A stretch of DNA of 64,000 nucleotides from QUBU01 sp014337915 (GCA_030263395.1 SZOW01000001.1:62001-126000), one strand, 5' to 3'; positions 21,703 to 30,163 are shown, counted from the first letter of the stretch. Made by a program: numbers and translations. The notes: a model not told the origin generated them from the letters alone.

Positions 21703-22362
21703 TCAGCGGATGGCTGGCCGTCGGCGGCGCCAGAAACCCACGACCCCCAGGGCTGCGCCAAACAGCCAGGCCACGCCGGGCAGCGGCACCGCCGCCAGGT
21801 TGAGTACGCCGGAGTAGCTGCCGCCGCTGGCACCGCTGGCATCACCACGCACCTCCAGTACATAGGTACCGGCGGCCAGTGCGATCGGGTCCATGACCGA
21901 GTAGGTCACGTTGCCGGAGACCAGGGTCGTGCTCCAGTCGGCCAGGCAGCCGCCCTGGCAATCGCCGCCCGGGTTCTTATTGCCGGCGAAATCCACCGGC
22001 AGGGCGTAGAGGCGCAGCTGCAGGTTGGCGACGGCGAGTGAACCAAGGCTGACGCTCGAGGCGACCGCGTTGGCGATGGCGTCCTCGGCGATGGTGAAGA
22101 TGTAGTCGTCGTAAAAGCCGTAGGAGGCTGCCGCAGGGAAATCCGGATTGGTCGGCGCGAGGAAGGCGTTGCCGAAGAAATCCGAGCCGGGCACCACCAC
22201 GATGCTGTCGGCACCGCCGCCGGTAATCACATTGACGCTGCCGTTGAAGGTGGTGGAGTAGCCGAGTGGCAGGGCCTGCGCGCCGGTTGCAGTGCACAAC
22301 CAGGCAACCGCGACCAGTGCCGCGGCGTGCAACGCTCTAGAAATATTCCTGGAAATATTCAT
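21703..22362 (-). CDS. PEP-CTERM-like secreted protein with VPLPG sorting signal
   Basis: 219 residues. A signal peptide (MNISRNISRALHAAALVAVA, cleaved near AQA) precedes a beta-rich exported domain of about 170 residues. The C terminus has VPLPGVAWLFGAALGVVGF followed by RRRR: a sorting motif, a membrane helix and a basic tail. Such proteins are processed by an exosortase and released to the cell surface or matrix, but no exosortase gene lies in the window. The ATG at 22362 is preferred because GGGGAG sits seven bases before it. The passenger domain is not recognised. Confidence 0.8.
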   Translation of the reverse strand: MNISRNISRALHAAALVAVAWLCTATGAQALPLGYSTTFNGSVNVITGGGADSIVVVPGSDFFGNAFLAPTNPDFPAAASYGFYDDYIFTIAEDAIANAVASSVSLGSLAVANLQLRLYALPVDFAGNKNPGGDCQGGCLADWSTTLVSGNVTYSVMDPIALAAGTYVLEVRGDASGASGGSYSGVLNLAAVPLPGVAWLFGAALGVVGFWRRRRPAIR

Positions 22363-22427
22363 GGCCATTCTCCCCGGATACCACTTGTTGTTCTGGCATT
22401 GTGGCAGTACTGCGGATCGACCCAATT

Positions 22428-23009
22428 TTAACCGATCTGTGGCGCCTTTACCTGCGTCGCGACGAAGCCCTTGAGGGCTGCCATCCGCGCCAGCCAGGCG
22501 GCCAGTGCAGGCGTTGCCGAGTAATCGAGCTTACGGCCCATTTTTGTCATAAGGTAGGCGGCGATGGCGAAATCCGCCACGCCGAGGCTGCCAAGCAGGT
22601 ACTCACGGCCCTGCAGCTGGTTGTCGAGGATCTTCAGCAGCGGCTGCAACGTGCTGGTGTCTTTTTCTTCGGCAGCCTTCAGCGCACCCATGGCAGGCAT
22701 CAGGTGGCAGCTCTGCCAGTGCAGCCAGCGGTCGACATCGGCGCGGCCGCGCGCGTCGCCGGGCAGCGCGTTGGTCTGCGGGAAAATCGTCGCGAGGTAG
22801 GTAAGGATGGCGTTCGATTCCCAGAGCCGGAAGTCACCGTCCACCAGTGCCGGGACCCTGCCCATGGGATTGATCGCCAGGAATGCGGGCTGGTGCGTCT
22901 CCTCATCCTTGAAGCTGACGTGGTGCACCTCCACCGGCAGGTCGAAGTGGCGCACGAAGGCCTCGACCTTGCGGTTGTTGGGCGTGATGGTGAAGGTGTA
23001 CAGGCGCAT
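22428..23009 (-). CDS. Glutathione S-transferase family protein
   Basis: 193 residues with a thioredoxin-like N-terminal half (MRLYTFTITPNNRKVEAFVR, then NPMGRVPALVDGDFRLWESNAIL, the glutathione-binding segment with its cis-Pro and ES pair) and an all-helical C-terminal half (LGVADFAIAAYL). It likely conjugates or reduces substrates with glutathione in the cytoplasm; the substrate is unknown. It is transcribed away from greB. Confidence 0.9.
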   Translation of the reverse strand: MRLYTFTITPNNRKVEAFVRHFDLPVEVHHVSFKDEETHQPAFLAINPMGRVPALVDGDFRLWESNAILTYLATIFPQTNALPGDARGRADVDRWLHWQSCHLMPAMGALKAAEEKDTSTLQPLLKILDNQLQGREYLLGSLGVADFAIAAYLMTKMGRKLDYSATPALAAWLARMAALKGFVATQVKAPQIG

Positions 23010-23049
23010 GACTTGCTCCGGTGGCGGGGCCGGCGGCGCGGCTTTTCCC

Positions 23050-23055
23050 TATTAT
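23050..23055 (+). promoter_or_regulatory. Candidate -10 box six bases before greB
   Basis: TATTAT matches five of six positions of the -10 consensus and ends six bases before the greB ATG at 23062. If used, transcription would start at or next to the ATG and give a leaderless mRNA. No -35 was recognised. Confidence 0.35.
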
Positions 23056-23061
23056 TGCCGC

Positions 23062-23553
23062 ATGGGTCGCTGGAAACCACCGCCGCCGAAGGCCTCGCCG
23101 TATATCACGCCTGCGGGCCATGCGGCATTGCAGGCGGAACTGCAGGCGCTGTGGTCGCGGCGCGCCGGGGTGGTGCAGGCGCTGGCTGCCGCCGCCGCCG
23201 AGGGCGACCGCTCGGAGAACGCCGAGTATCTCTACCGCAAGCGCGAGCTGGCCGGCATCGACCGGCGTATCCGCTACCTGCAGAAGCGGCTGCCGGAACT
23301 GCAGGTGGTGCGGCAGGCCCCGGCCGCGGGACGCGTGTTCTTCGGCGCCCGCGTGCAGCTCTGGCGCAGCGATGACACCGAGGTCGAGTACCGCATCGTC
23401 GGCGCAGACGAAACCGACGCCGCCACCGGCGGCATCAGCATCGACTCGCCGCTGGCGCGCGCGCTGCTGAAGAAGGCGGTCGATGACGAGGTCGAGGTAC
23501 AGGTCCCGGGTGGTACCGAGCGTTACGTGGTGCTGGCGGTGCATTACGATTGA
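23062..23553 (+). CDS. greB: Transcription elongation factor GreB
   Basis: 163 residues, near the usual GreB length. The N-terminal coiled coil carries AEGDRSENAEYLYRKREL, with the acidic tip residues that reach through the RNA polymerase channel to trigger transcript cleavage. The C-terminal FKBP-like domain has VFFGARVQLW and ISIDSPLARALLKKAVDDEV. GDRSENAEY rather than the GreA wording, and the SPLARALLKK segment, support GreB. It rescues backtracked RNA polymerase. The start has no Shine-Dalgarno sequence, which fits a leaderless message. Confidence 0.93.
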   Translation: MGRWKPPPPKASPYITPAGHAALQAELQALWSRRAGVVQALAAAAAEGDRSENAEYLYRKRELAGIDRRIRYLQKRLPELQVVRQAPAAGRVFFGARVQLWRSDDTEVEYRIVGADETDAATGGISIDSPLARALLKKAVDDEVEVQVPGGTERYVVLAVHYD

Positions 23554-23588
23554 GGCCAGGCCGCGGCCAGCGGCACGGAGACCAGACG

Positions 23589-24656
23589 ATGCTGTCGAAC
23601 TTCCTCACCAGTCTGCTCAGCCGCCGTGACCTCCTGGGCAGCAGCCTGGCACTGGGCACCACCGCCACGGTCCCCGGAGATGCCAGGGCCGCCGGGCGCA
23701 GCCGCGGCCTCGACTACGCCGATCCGGTCGACAACCTCTACGCCTTCGGCAAGATCTGGGCGGGATACGAGCAGCCGGTCATCGGCGGCTTCCATGGCCT
23801 CATGTACGCGCGCATCCCGGGCCGGCGCATGATCCCGCTGTTCGGCTACACCGGTACCGGCACGCTACTCGCCTGCCAGGAGGCCGATGGAGACCTGCGG
23901 ATCAAGTCTCGCGAAACCGGCTACTTCACCGACCTCGCCAGCGGCGACATCCTCGAGACCTGGGACAACCCGTTTACCGGCAGGACGGTGCCGGTCTACC
24001 ACTTCTACAACAACCTGCTGGCGGGCAGGATCGGCAAGGAAATCCCGAAATTCTTCCTCGGCGGTGCCGGTGACAGCCCGACCCTGATGAACGAAGGCAC
24101 GGTGTTTCCCGACAGCGCCGGCCGCTACCCGTTCCTGCTGCCCTTCCAGTCCTGCGGCGACGACATGATGCTGTCCTGGGATTACACCCACGAATACAGC
24201 AACCCGGTGACGCCAGAGGGCTGGCCGCGCGCTTCGACCGGTGCGCGCATTACGCCTTCGGAACACTTCACCTTCAATTTCAGCCGCCGCCAGCTGGAAG
24301 ACCGCGACCTGCCCACGCTGCGTTTCACCGCCGGGTTCTCGCGGCTCTCGGAGTGCTGGCCCTTCATGCAGATGGGTGGCACGCCCTACGCCGGCATCAC
24401 GCTTTTCGGCCGCATGTTCAGCCACAAGGGCCTGCCGGGCACCGGTGACGTACCGCCCAAGGTGCTGGCCTACATCGAGAAGCATGCGCCGGAGTACCTG
24501 ACGCTGCCGGCGACCTGGGAGCCGGACAACTCCCGTGTCGATACCTGGAAGGCTTACGCGCAGGACATCGCCCCGGAGAACCCGGACTACCCCTGGCAAC
24601 CCGCAGCCTTTCGCGTGCCCTCGGGCCAGGGCAGCCTGCCGCAGCGGCGCCGCTAG
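23589..24656 (+). CDS. DUF1838 family protein with a Tat-type signal
   Basis: 355 residues. The N terminus LLSRRDLLGSSLALGTTATV has the twin-arginine pattern, so export in folded form is likely. The mature part matches the DUF1838 family in my recall: YGKIWAGYE-like opening, KSRETGYFTDLASGDILETW, NPFTGRTVPVYHF and the closing LPATWEPDNSRVDTWKAYA. Function of the family is not established. It begins 35 bases after greB and shares a CTAG stop overlap with the convergent rdgC. Confidence 0.8.
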   Translation: MLSNFLTSLLSRRDLLGSSLALGTTATVPGDARAAGRSRGLDYADPVDNLYAFGKIWAGYEQPVIGGFHGLMYARIPGRRMIPLFGYTGTGTLLACQEADGDLRIKSRETGYFTDLASGDILETWDNPFTGRTVPVYHFYNNLLAGRIGKEIPKFFLGGAGDSPTLMNEGTVFPDSAGRYPFLLPFQSCGDDMMLSWDYTHEYSNPVTPEGWPRASTGARITPSEHFTFNFSRRQLEDRDLPTLRFTAGFSRLSECWPFMQMGGTPYAGITLFGRMFSHKGLPGTGDVPPKVLAYIEKHAPEYLTLPATWEPDNSRVDTWKAYAQDIAPENPDYPWQPAAFRVPSGQGSLPQRRR

Positions 24657-25567
24657 GCCGCCTGGCGCACCGCCGTGTCTATGCCGCCGAGCGCGGCGAG
24701 CAGCTCTTCGAGCAGCTGCGTCAGTTCACCAGTCATGAGCGCGAAGTCGATGTCGAACTGTTCACGCGGGTCTTCGCCCTGCGCGTGGTCGTCCTTGTAG
24801 ACCTCGAGGAAACGCACCCGGCAGAGCTGCAGGTTCTGGTTGAGGATGAAGGCGATGCGCTCCTGCCAGACCAGGCCGAGGCGCACCGGCTGCTTGCCGG
24901 CAGCGAGGTGCTGGCGGATTTCCGCGCCATCCAGCGCATGGCGCGCATAGCGGATGGTGGCGCCTCCGGCATCCGCGGCGCGCAGTTCGAGGTCCTGGTC
25001 CACCGCGAAGCGCCCGGGCGGTCCGCCCTGCCCCAGCCAGGCGGCCATGCTTCCCCGCGGCGCCTGTCGCGATTCCAGCGGCTGCACTGGCAGGCCGCCG
25101 AGGCTGTCGCGCAGCACTTCCACCAGTTCGTCCGCACGGCCCGGGGACGCGGTGTTCACGGCGAGCCAGCCCTGGCGCGGCGCAAGCCAGGCGTGAGTCA
25201 CGCGCCGGCGGGTCAGTGCCCGCGCGCGCAGCTCGTCGGCCACGCGCGCCTTGAGTTCACGCATCTGCCGCCGGCCCACCGGATGCCCCTGGGTCGCGGC
25301 AAGCTGCGCCGCGCGGCTGCGCGCTTCCTGGTTGACCACCGCCGCGGGCAGCAGTTTCTGTTCCTGACCCAGCGCCAGCAGGCAGTGTCCGCCCAGGGCG
25401 TGGACCAGGGGGCCGTCGGCCTCGTCACAGGACACCCAGCCCCGGGTCTGCAGGTCGAAGCTGCCGCAGGGCCGCAGCGGCCGGGCAGCCAGTAGTTGCT
25501 CAAGATCGGCGGCGCTGCCGGACCAGGGCTGCTGGAGGCGATAGAGCGTGAGATTACGGAACAGCAC
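24653..25567 (-). CDS. rdgC: Recombination-associated protein RdgC
   Basis: 304 residues, the standard length. RdgC forms a ring around double-stranded DNA and restrains RecA. Family features are MLFRNLTLYRL at the start, GWVSCDEADGPLVHALGGHC, LLPAAVVNQEA, IRYARHALDGAEIRQHL and the C-terminal FDIDFALMTGELTQLL. The stop codon overlaps that of the convergent DUF1838 gene in a shared CTAG. Confidence 0.95.
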   Translation of the reverse strand: MLFRNLTLYRLQQPWSGSAADLEQLLAARPLRPCGSFDLQTRGWVSCDEADGPLVHALGGHCLLALGQEQKLLPAAVVNQEARSRAAQLAATQGHPVGRRQMRELKARVADELRARALTRRRVTHAWLAPRQGWLAVNTASPGRADELVEVLRDSLGGLPVQPLESRQAPRGSMAAWLGQGGPPGRFAVDQDLELRAADAGGATIRYARHALDGAEIRQHLAAGKQPVRLGLVWQERIAFILNQNLQLCRVRFLEVYKDDHAQGEDPREQFDIDFALMTGELTQLLEELLAALGGIDTAVRQAA

Positions 25568-25627
25568 GGCGACACCCTGCGCGAAAAGCGCGCGAGTATA
25601 CCGGAGCCCGCCGTCGCGATGGCCGGG

Positions 25628-26302
25628 TCAGCGCCTGGCGGCCAGCACGCCGGCGCGCCGCAGCTCGCTGGCGATGCCGGCGGTGATGTCGTCGATGACC
25701 GCGCCCTGGGAGTCTTTGTCGTAGGCGGTGGCGTCGACGACATAGACCAGCGAAGCATCGTGGACCGCGTAAAGGTTACTGGACACCACCGCGGTGCGCT
25801 GCACGGTGAAGGTTGATTGCTCGTTGGTGAAATCGACGTAGGTGACGGGCAGGCCAAAGGCGCCATAGTAAGAATCGTAGCCGTAGCCGATGGGCTTGTA
25901 GTACGCCTCGCTGCGCGTTTCGCTGCTGCCGCCCTCCTTGACGCCCACCCTGCCGTCCACCAGGCGGGTCGAGAGCACCGCGTCGGCGCCCAGCACCTGC
26001 ACGGCATGCACCACGGCCTCGCGCGTCAGCGGTTCGTCCGAGCGCATCTGCGAGCAGCTGGTCATGGCCCGGACACCTTCTCTGACCAGGGAGTCCATCA
26101 TCATCCGCTCGAAGCGGCAGCGCGTGTTGTACGCGGGCGAGACGCCGACGACCAGCACGGCGCCAAAGGCCTGGCCGCGGGCCGCGCCCTCGGCCCAGGC
26201 TCCCTCCACCCGCGTTGGCCGGCTGCAGCCCGCCAGCGTGACAGCGGCGAGCAGCAGCCAGGCGAGGTGCCGCCAGTGACATGCGAATTCCGTGATCATC
26301 AT
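25628..26302 (-). CDS. Hypothetical outer-membrane-type lipoprotein
   Basis: 224 residues beginning MMITEFACHWRHLAWLLLAA with lipobox LAGC, so acylation at the Cys near residue 26 is expected. The mature part resembles DUF4136-style or lipoprotein domains in which SLVREGVRAMTSCSQM and AVQVLGADAVLSTRLVDGRV form an alpha/beta fold, but I cannot name the family. Two ATGs (26302, 26299) compete. A TATCAT at 26331-26336 on the minus strand may be the -10 box. It is divergent from the DUF418 gene. Confidence 0.75.
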   Translation of the reverse strand: MMITEFACHWRHLAWLLLAAVTLAGCSRPTRVEGAWAEGAARGQAFGAVLVVGVSPAYNTRCRFERMMMDSLVREGVRAMTSCSQMRSDEPLTREAVVHAVQVLGADAVLSTRLVDGRVGVKEGGSSETRSEAYYKPIGYGYDSYYGAFGLPVTYVDFTNEQSTFTVQRTAVVSSNLYAVHDASLVYVVDATAYDKDSQGAVIDDITAGIASELRRAGVLAARR

Positions 26303-26421
26303 CCGGGTGTTCCGTGGTACAGCTGTGTGCATGATACGGCGATTCGCCGGACGACGAGGCAGTCCTGCCGCCCGGCCAGTATGCCTTAGCAAGGCATCCG
26401 CCTCGAGTGAGCGGCGTCCGC

Positions 26422-26430
26422 TGCTATCAT
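26422..26430 (+). promoter_or_regulatory. Extended -10 box close to the DUF418 gene start
   Basis: TGCTATCAT is a full extended -10 element (TGnTATnAT with one change). It ends six bases before the ATG at 26437, so the transcript would begin almost at the start codon. Extended -10 promoters do not need a good -35, and none is seen. Confidence 0.45.
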
Positions 26431-26436
26431 CGGCGG

Positions 26437-27798
26437 ATGCCTGAACCCATCACCGCACTCGGACCGGTCGGCGGCAGCGAACGCATCCAGGCGCTCGACG
26501 TGGCGCGTGGCGTTGCCGTGCTCGGCATCCTGATCCTGAACATCTGGTCCTTCGCCGGACCGCAGGCCTTCTTCGACTACCCGCTGGCCATCGCGGAGCG
26601 TGCCGGCTGGCCGGTCCAGACCTGGGCGGTGGTCCATACGCTATTCGAGGGCAGCCAGCGCACACTGCTGTCGTTGCTGTTCGGCGCCGGCGCACTGCTG
26701 GCCCTGCAGCGCTTCGAGCGCAATGCGCCGGTGGCCGTGGCGCGGCGCACCTATTATCGGCGCAGCTTCCTCCTCATCGCCTTCGGCCTCGTCAACGCCT
26801 ACATCTTCCTCTGGCCGGCCGACATCCTGTTCGCCTATGGACTGGCGAGCCTGTGCCTGTATCCGCTGCGCCGCCTGCCGACACGCTGGCTGCTGCTGCT
26901 CGCGCTGCTGGCACTCGCCATCCCGGCGGGCCGGCACCTGGCCGAAGTGAGCGAACTGCGGCGGCTGGAAGCGGTATCGGTCGCGGCGCTGGCCAAGCGC
27001 GGCCAGGGCGAGGAACTGGATGCAGCCGCAGCCAGCGACCTCGCCGCCTGGGAAAAAAAGCTCGCCAAGGCCCGGCCGGATGCATCCAGCCCCAGGCTGG
27101 CCGGCGAAATCCACGCCATGCAGACCGGCAGCCTGGCGCAGGTCGCGGCACGCCAGGCGCGCGTGAGTTTTGTGCTCCAGGCCTTCGTCACCACCAACTG
27201 GTGGTTCCTCGACGCACTGGCGATGATGATCGTCGGCATGGCGCTGTGCCGCGAGGGCCTGTTCACGCGTCCGGGCAAGGCCGCAAGGCCGGCGTGGATG
27301 GCCGCCGGCGGCTTCGCCATCGGGCTGCCGCTCGCGCTCTGGCAGACCCAGGCCCTGCTCGCCAGCGACTTCCATCCGGTGCAGGCCGAAATCGTCAAGG
27401 TGAGTTACGACCTGCGCCGCTTCGCCATGGCGATCGGCTGGCTCGGGCTGATCCTCTGGTTCTGCCAGGCCGCGGGTGGCCAGGCCATCAAGCGGGGGCT
27501 GGCGGCCACGGGCCGCATGGCGCTGACCAACTATCTCGCGCAGTCGATCCTCTGCGCGCTGCTGTTCTATGGCTTCGGCCTCGGCCTGTACGGCAAGCTC
27601 ACCGGCCTGCAGCTCTACGGGGTGGTGCTGCTGGTCTGGGTAATCGAGATCGCCTGGAGCAACTGGTGGCTGGCGCGCTTCCGCATCGGGCCCTTCGAGT
27701 GGATCTGGCGCTCGCTCAGCTATCGCCACCGCCTGGCCTGGAGCGAAGGCCCGGATGCGCTGCTGGCAGCGGCTTCCGGCACCGGGCAGCGTCGCTAG
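26437..27798 (+). CDS. DUF418 family polytopic membrane protein
   Basis: 453 residues with about ten predicted membrane helices. It opens with ERIQALDVARGVAVLGILIL, the hallmark of the DUF418/YeiB family, and closes with the conserved TGRMALTNYLAQSILC and RFRIGPFEWIWRSLSY segments. A soluble loop of about 70 residues interrupts the helices near residue 190. The family is predicted to be involved in transport or membrane modification; no substrate is established. The ATG at 26437 matches the family start and lacks a Shine-Dalgarno sequence. Confidence 0.87.
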   Translation: MPEPITALGPVGGSERIQALDVARGVAVLGILILNIWSFAGPQAFFDYPLAIAERAGWPVQTWAVVHTLFEGSQRTLLSLLFGAGALLALQRFERNAPVAVARRTYYRRSFLLIAFGLVNAYIFLWPADILFAYGLASLCLYPLRRLPTRWLLLLALLALAIPAGRHLAEVSELRRLEAVSVAALAKRGQGEELDAAAASDLAAWEKKLAKARPDASSPRLAGEIHAMQTGSLAQVAARQARVSFVLQAFVTTNWWFLDALAMMIVGMALCREGLFTRPGKAARPAWMAAGGFAIGLPLALWQTQALLASDFHPVQAEIVKVSYDLRRFAMAIGWLGLILWFCQAAGGQAIKRGLAATGRMALTNYLAQSILCALLFYGFGLGLYGKLTGLQLYGVVLLVWVIEIAWSNWWLARFRIGPFEWIWRSLSYRHRLAWSEGPDALLAAASGTGQRR

Positions 27799-27911
27799 GT
27801 CGCGCATGACAGCGACTCGTGCCGTCGCCTCCAGGCTGCGGCCGGCCCCGACGGCCCTGGTCACCGGCTGGCTGTTCGCGCTATACCTGCCGGTGACCGG
27901 CTGACGCGCCT

Positions 27912-29204
27912 TCAGCGCAGCAGCGCATCGTTGCCGGCGATGAAGCGGGTGACGATCGTGTCACCCTGCTGCCAGGCCAGCTGCAGGCCACCGGCACGGT
28001 TGGCGACCACCGGATACATGCCGGCGCCAAGCTCCACGGGCGCAGAAAAGCTCTTGCCCTGGTCGCGTGACAGGCCGAGGAAGACGCGCCGCTCACCGGC
28101 GAGCTTCGTATGCCAGACTGCCACCAGCTTGCCGTCGATCATGGCGAGCACCGGCGCATCGGAAACCGCGGCACCCGGCTGCAGCGCCACAGCCGGCTCG
28201 AAGGTCTTGCCGCCATCCAGCGAACGCGACAGTGCGGCGCCCTGCGGGTCGGCACCGCCATCGTAGGCGGCCGCGTAGACATGGTTGCCATCGACGACGA
28301 TGGACGTGGGCTTCAGCGGACAGGCCTCGATCTTCCAGTGGGCCCCGCCCCAGCGCGCGCGCGGCTGGAAGGACTTGCCGCGGTCGGAGGAGATGGCCAC
28401 AGTGCTGTCGCGGTTGCCCTCGGCGCTCACCTGGCGCGAGCCGAGGTAGATGCGACCGTCGTAGACTGCCGCGGTGGCCTGGCAGCAGGGGCAGACATCG
28501 GCCGGGAAGACTTCGAAGTCACGGCCGAAGGTCTTGCCGTTGTCGTAGGACACCGCCGAGAACAGCTTGCCGTTCGGGCTGTCCTTGCCCATGTCGCGGG
28601 TGTCGACCCAGTAGGTGTACACGCCACCCTTGTCATCGGTGGTCATGGTGCCGAAGCACTCGGCATTCGCCAGCCCGCCGTGGACGATGTCGCTGTTGTC
28701 GGAATCGGCCACGGTGCCGAGCACCACCGGCGCAGAGAAGCTGCGGCCGCCGTCGGTAGAGCGCGTGTACATCGGCAATACGATGGGCTTGCCGTTCTTT
28801 TTGTCGATGCTGTTGCCCGGATAGAAGATGTGCAGCGTGCCATCCGGCGTGGCGCTCAGCCGCGGCTTGCTCACCGGGAAGCCCCATACCGCGCCGGGTG
28901 TGGCGTTGACACGCACCGGCGTGCCGTAGGTCTTGCCGCCATCAGTCGAGCGCAGGAACCAGAGATCGGTCTCGGCGAGGTGGGTGTGGCCTTCCTTGCT
29001 GGCGGCACCGGCAGCGGCGATCTTCTCGCCCTCCGGCGTGCGCTCCATCCAGATCACGTTGATGCCGCCATCACCGGAGATGGCGAGCTCCGGTGCCATG
29101 GCCTTGCGGCCGGCCGGGCTGATGATCGTGGAATCGGCGGCCATGGCCGTGCCGGTCAGGGCAAGGGCGATGGCGCAGAAGGCGAGGCGGATCAGCTGTC
29201 CCAT
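27912..29204 (-). CDS. Secreted BNR/Asp-box (sialidase-fold) protein
   Basis: 430 residues with a Sec signal peptide (MGQLIRLAFCAIALALTGTA, cleaved near AMA). At least six Asp-box motifs are visible (STDGGKTY, STDGGRSF, SYDNGKTF, SSDRGKSF, SLDGGKTF, SRDQGKSF), which mark a six-bladed beta-propeller of the sialidase superfamily. Sialidase catalytic residues are not obvious, so enzymatic activity is uncertain. A CPCC motif (DVCPCCQATA) in the middle could bind metal or form a disulfide. It is a single gene between the DUF418 and TetR genes. Confidence 0.82.
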   Translation of the reverse strand: MGQLIRLAFCAIALALTGTAMAADSTIISPAGRKAMAPELAISGDGGINVIWMERTPEGEKIAAAGAASKEGHTHLAETDLWFLRSTDGGKTYGTPVRVNATPGAVWGFPVSKPRLSATPDGTLHIFYPGNSIDKKNGKPIVLPMYTRSTDGGRSFSAPVVLGTVADSDNSDIVHGGLANAECFGTMTTDDKGGVYTYWVDTRDMGKDSPNGKLFSAVSYDNGKTFGRDFEVFPADVCPCCQATAAVYDGRIYLGSRQVSAEGNRDSTVAISSDRGKSFQPRARWGGAHWKIEACPLKPTSIVVDGNHVYAAAYDGGADPQGAALSRSLDGGKTFEPAVALQPGAAVSDAPVLAMIDGKLVAVWHTKLAGERRVFLGLSRDQGKSFSAPVELGAGMYPVVANRAGGLQLAWQQGDTIVTRFIAGNDALLR

Positions 29205-29252
29205 GGAAGGCTCCTCCCGTTGTCCAGCGCCGATTGTATGCCCGAAACCGCC

Positions 29253-30044
29253 TCAGCCCACCACCCGTTCGATGATCGCCTCGATTTCCGCCATGAGCCG
29301 GGTCCAGGTAGCGGCATCGGCCAGATCCTCGCCCATGAACCGCGGCGCCTTCACGGCGCGCATGGCGAGGTAGCTCGCCGCCGCCATCATGACCACCATG
29401 GTCAGGTGGTGGTCGCGGAAGTCGCGGTTGCGGGCAAACAGTGCCGCATGATCGCGGCCCACCTGCTTGCGGATCTCGCCCAGTGCGCCGGAAATCGCCG
29501 TGGGCGTCATGAGTTCGTCGGCCAGCATCTCCACGCGCACCGGATCGTCGCGGTGCACCTGGGCATTGCGCACCACGATCTTCTTCAGGACCTGCGCCGC
29601 CGTGGCGCCCGGCGCGCCGGACAGCGGCACCATGTCCACCAGCTTGGGCCAGATACGGTTTTCCCGGCCCCAGGCCTCCACCAGGCCGGGCAGGCCGCCG
29701 AAGTACCGGTACAGCAGCGCCTTGCCGACCCCGGCCTCCTTCACCACCTCGTTGACGCCGACAAAGCGCAGGCCGTGGCGTTGGACGATGCGGCCGAAGG
29801 CCTCCACCAGCAGCGCCTCGGTGGCTTCGCGCCTGAGCTGGCCCTTACCCTTGACCGGGCCCTTGACCGGGCCCTTGACCGGGCCCTTGATCGGGCCTTT
29901 GACTGGGTCCTTGACCAGGCTCCTGGCCGGGTTGCTGGCCCGGCCCCTGCCCGGCCCTCTGCCCTTGCCGGTTTTCCGCGCGCCGGTGGCCGCGGTCGCC
30001 TTGCTGCCTCGCATCTGCTTCCGCTTCGTGGTTGACATGGCCAT
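29253..30044 (-). CDS. TetR/AcrR family regulator with a Lys-rich repeat tail
   Basis: 263 residues. The first 75 are basic and low in complexity, with six 4-residue units of the VKGP type. The helix-turn-helix follows (EALLVEAFGRIVQRHGLRF, then VNEVVKEAGVGKALLYRYFG), and a C-terminal ligand domain completes a usual TetR length of about 190. It faces an ABC transporter operon, and a palindrome in the gap is a likely operator. Its own promoter (30051-30079) overlaps that palindrome, so autoregulation is likely. The start could be 30044 or 30038. Confidence 0.88.
   Translation of the reverse strand: MAMSTTKRKQMRGSKATAATGARKTGKGRGPGRGRASNPARSLVKDPVKGPIKGPVKGPVKGPVKGKGQLRREATEALLVEAFGRIVQRHGLRFVGVNEVVKEAGVGKALLYRYFGGLPGLVEAWGRENRIWPKLVDMVPLSGAPGATAAQVLKKIVVRNAQVHRDDPVRVEMLADELMTPTAISGALGEIRKQVGRDHAALFARNRDFRDHHLTMVVMMAAASYLAMRAVKAPRFMGEDLADAATWTRLMAEIEAIIERVVG
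29844..29915. repeat. Tandem 12-bp repeat, six units, inside the TetR gene
   Basis: Six consecutive 12-base units of the form CGGGCCCTTGAC on the plus strand encode VKDP, VKGP, IKGP, VKGP, VKGP and VKGK. The inner copies are nearly identical at the nucleotide level, which suggests recent expansion by slippage. The flanking PARSLVKDP and KGKGQLRRE sequences extend the basic character. Confidence 0.9.
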
Positions 30045-30050
30045 GGCCGC

Positions 30051-30079
30051 AGATTAAGAATTTGTGACCGACTGGTCAA
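30051..30079 (-). promoter_or_regulatory. Promoter of the TetR-type gene
   Basis: On the minus strand TTGACC (30079 to 30074) and TAATCT (30056 to 30051) are 17 bases apart. The -35 matches five of six positions; the -10 is weaker. The -10 ends six bases before the ATG at 30044, suggesting a leaderless transcript. The -35 lies inside the operator palindrome. Confidence 0.5.
30065..30078. promoter_or_regulatory. Probable TetR-family operator
   Basis: TGACC and GGTCA form an inverted repeat with a four-base centre (GACT), the size and form of many TetR-family operators. It lies between the divergent TetR and ABC transporter genes and overlaps the -35 of the TetR promoter, so it could control both directions. 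Confidence 0.6.
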
Positions 30080-30163
30080 TTTCTTTGGCCGGGACGATTC
30101 GACAGCGGATGCCGCGGGGGCATGCCGCGTCTTCGATTCAGCCACTGAGGGAGCGGCGTCATC

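Noticed and set aside
27806..27904. A 32-codon open frame after the DUF418 gene
   Set aside because: It is too short, has no ribosome binding site and no recognisable sequence; chance is sufficient.
28110..30035. A 641-codon plus-strand open frame across the BNR and TetR genes
   Set aside because: It spans two unrelated minus-strand genes and their gap; the sequence is His/Arg/Ala-rich as expected of an antisense shadow.
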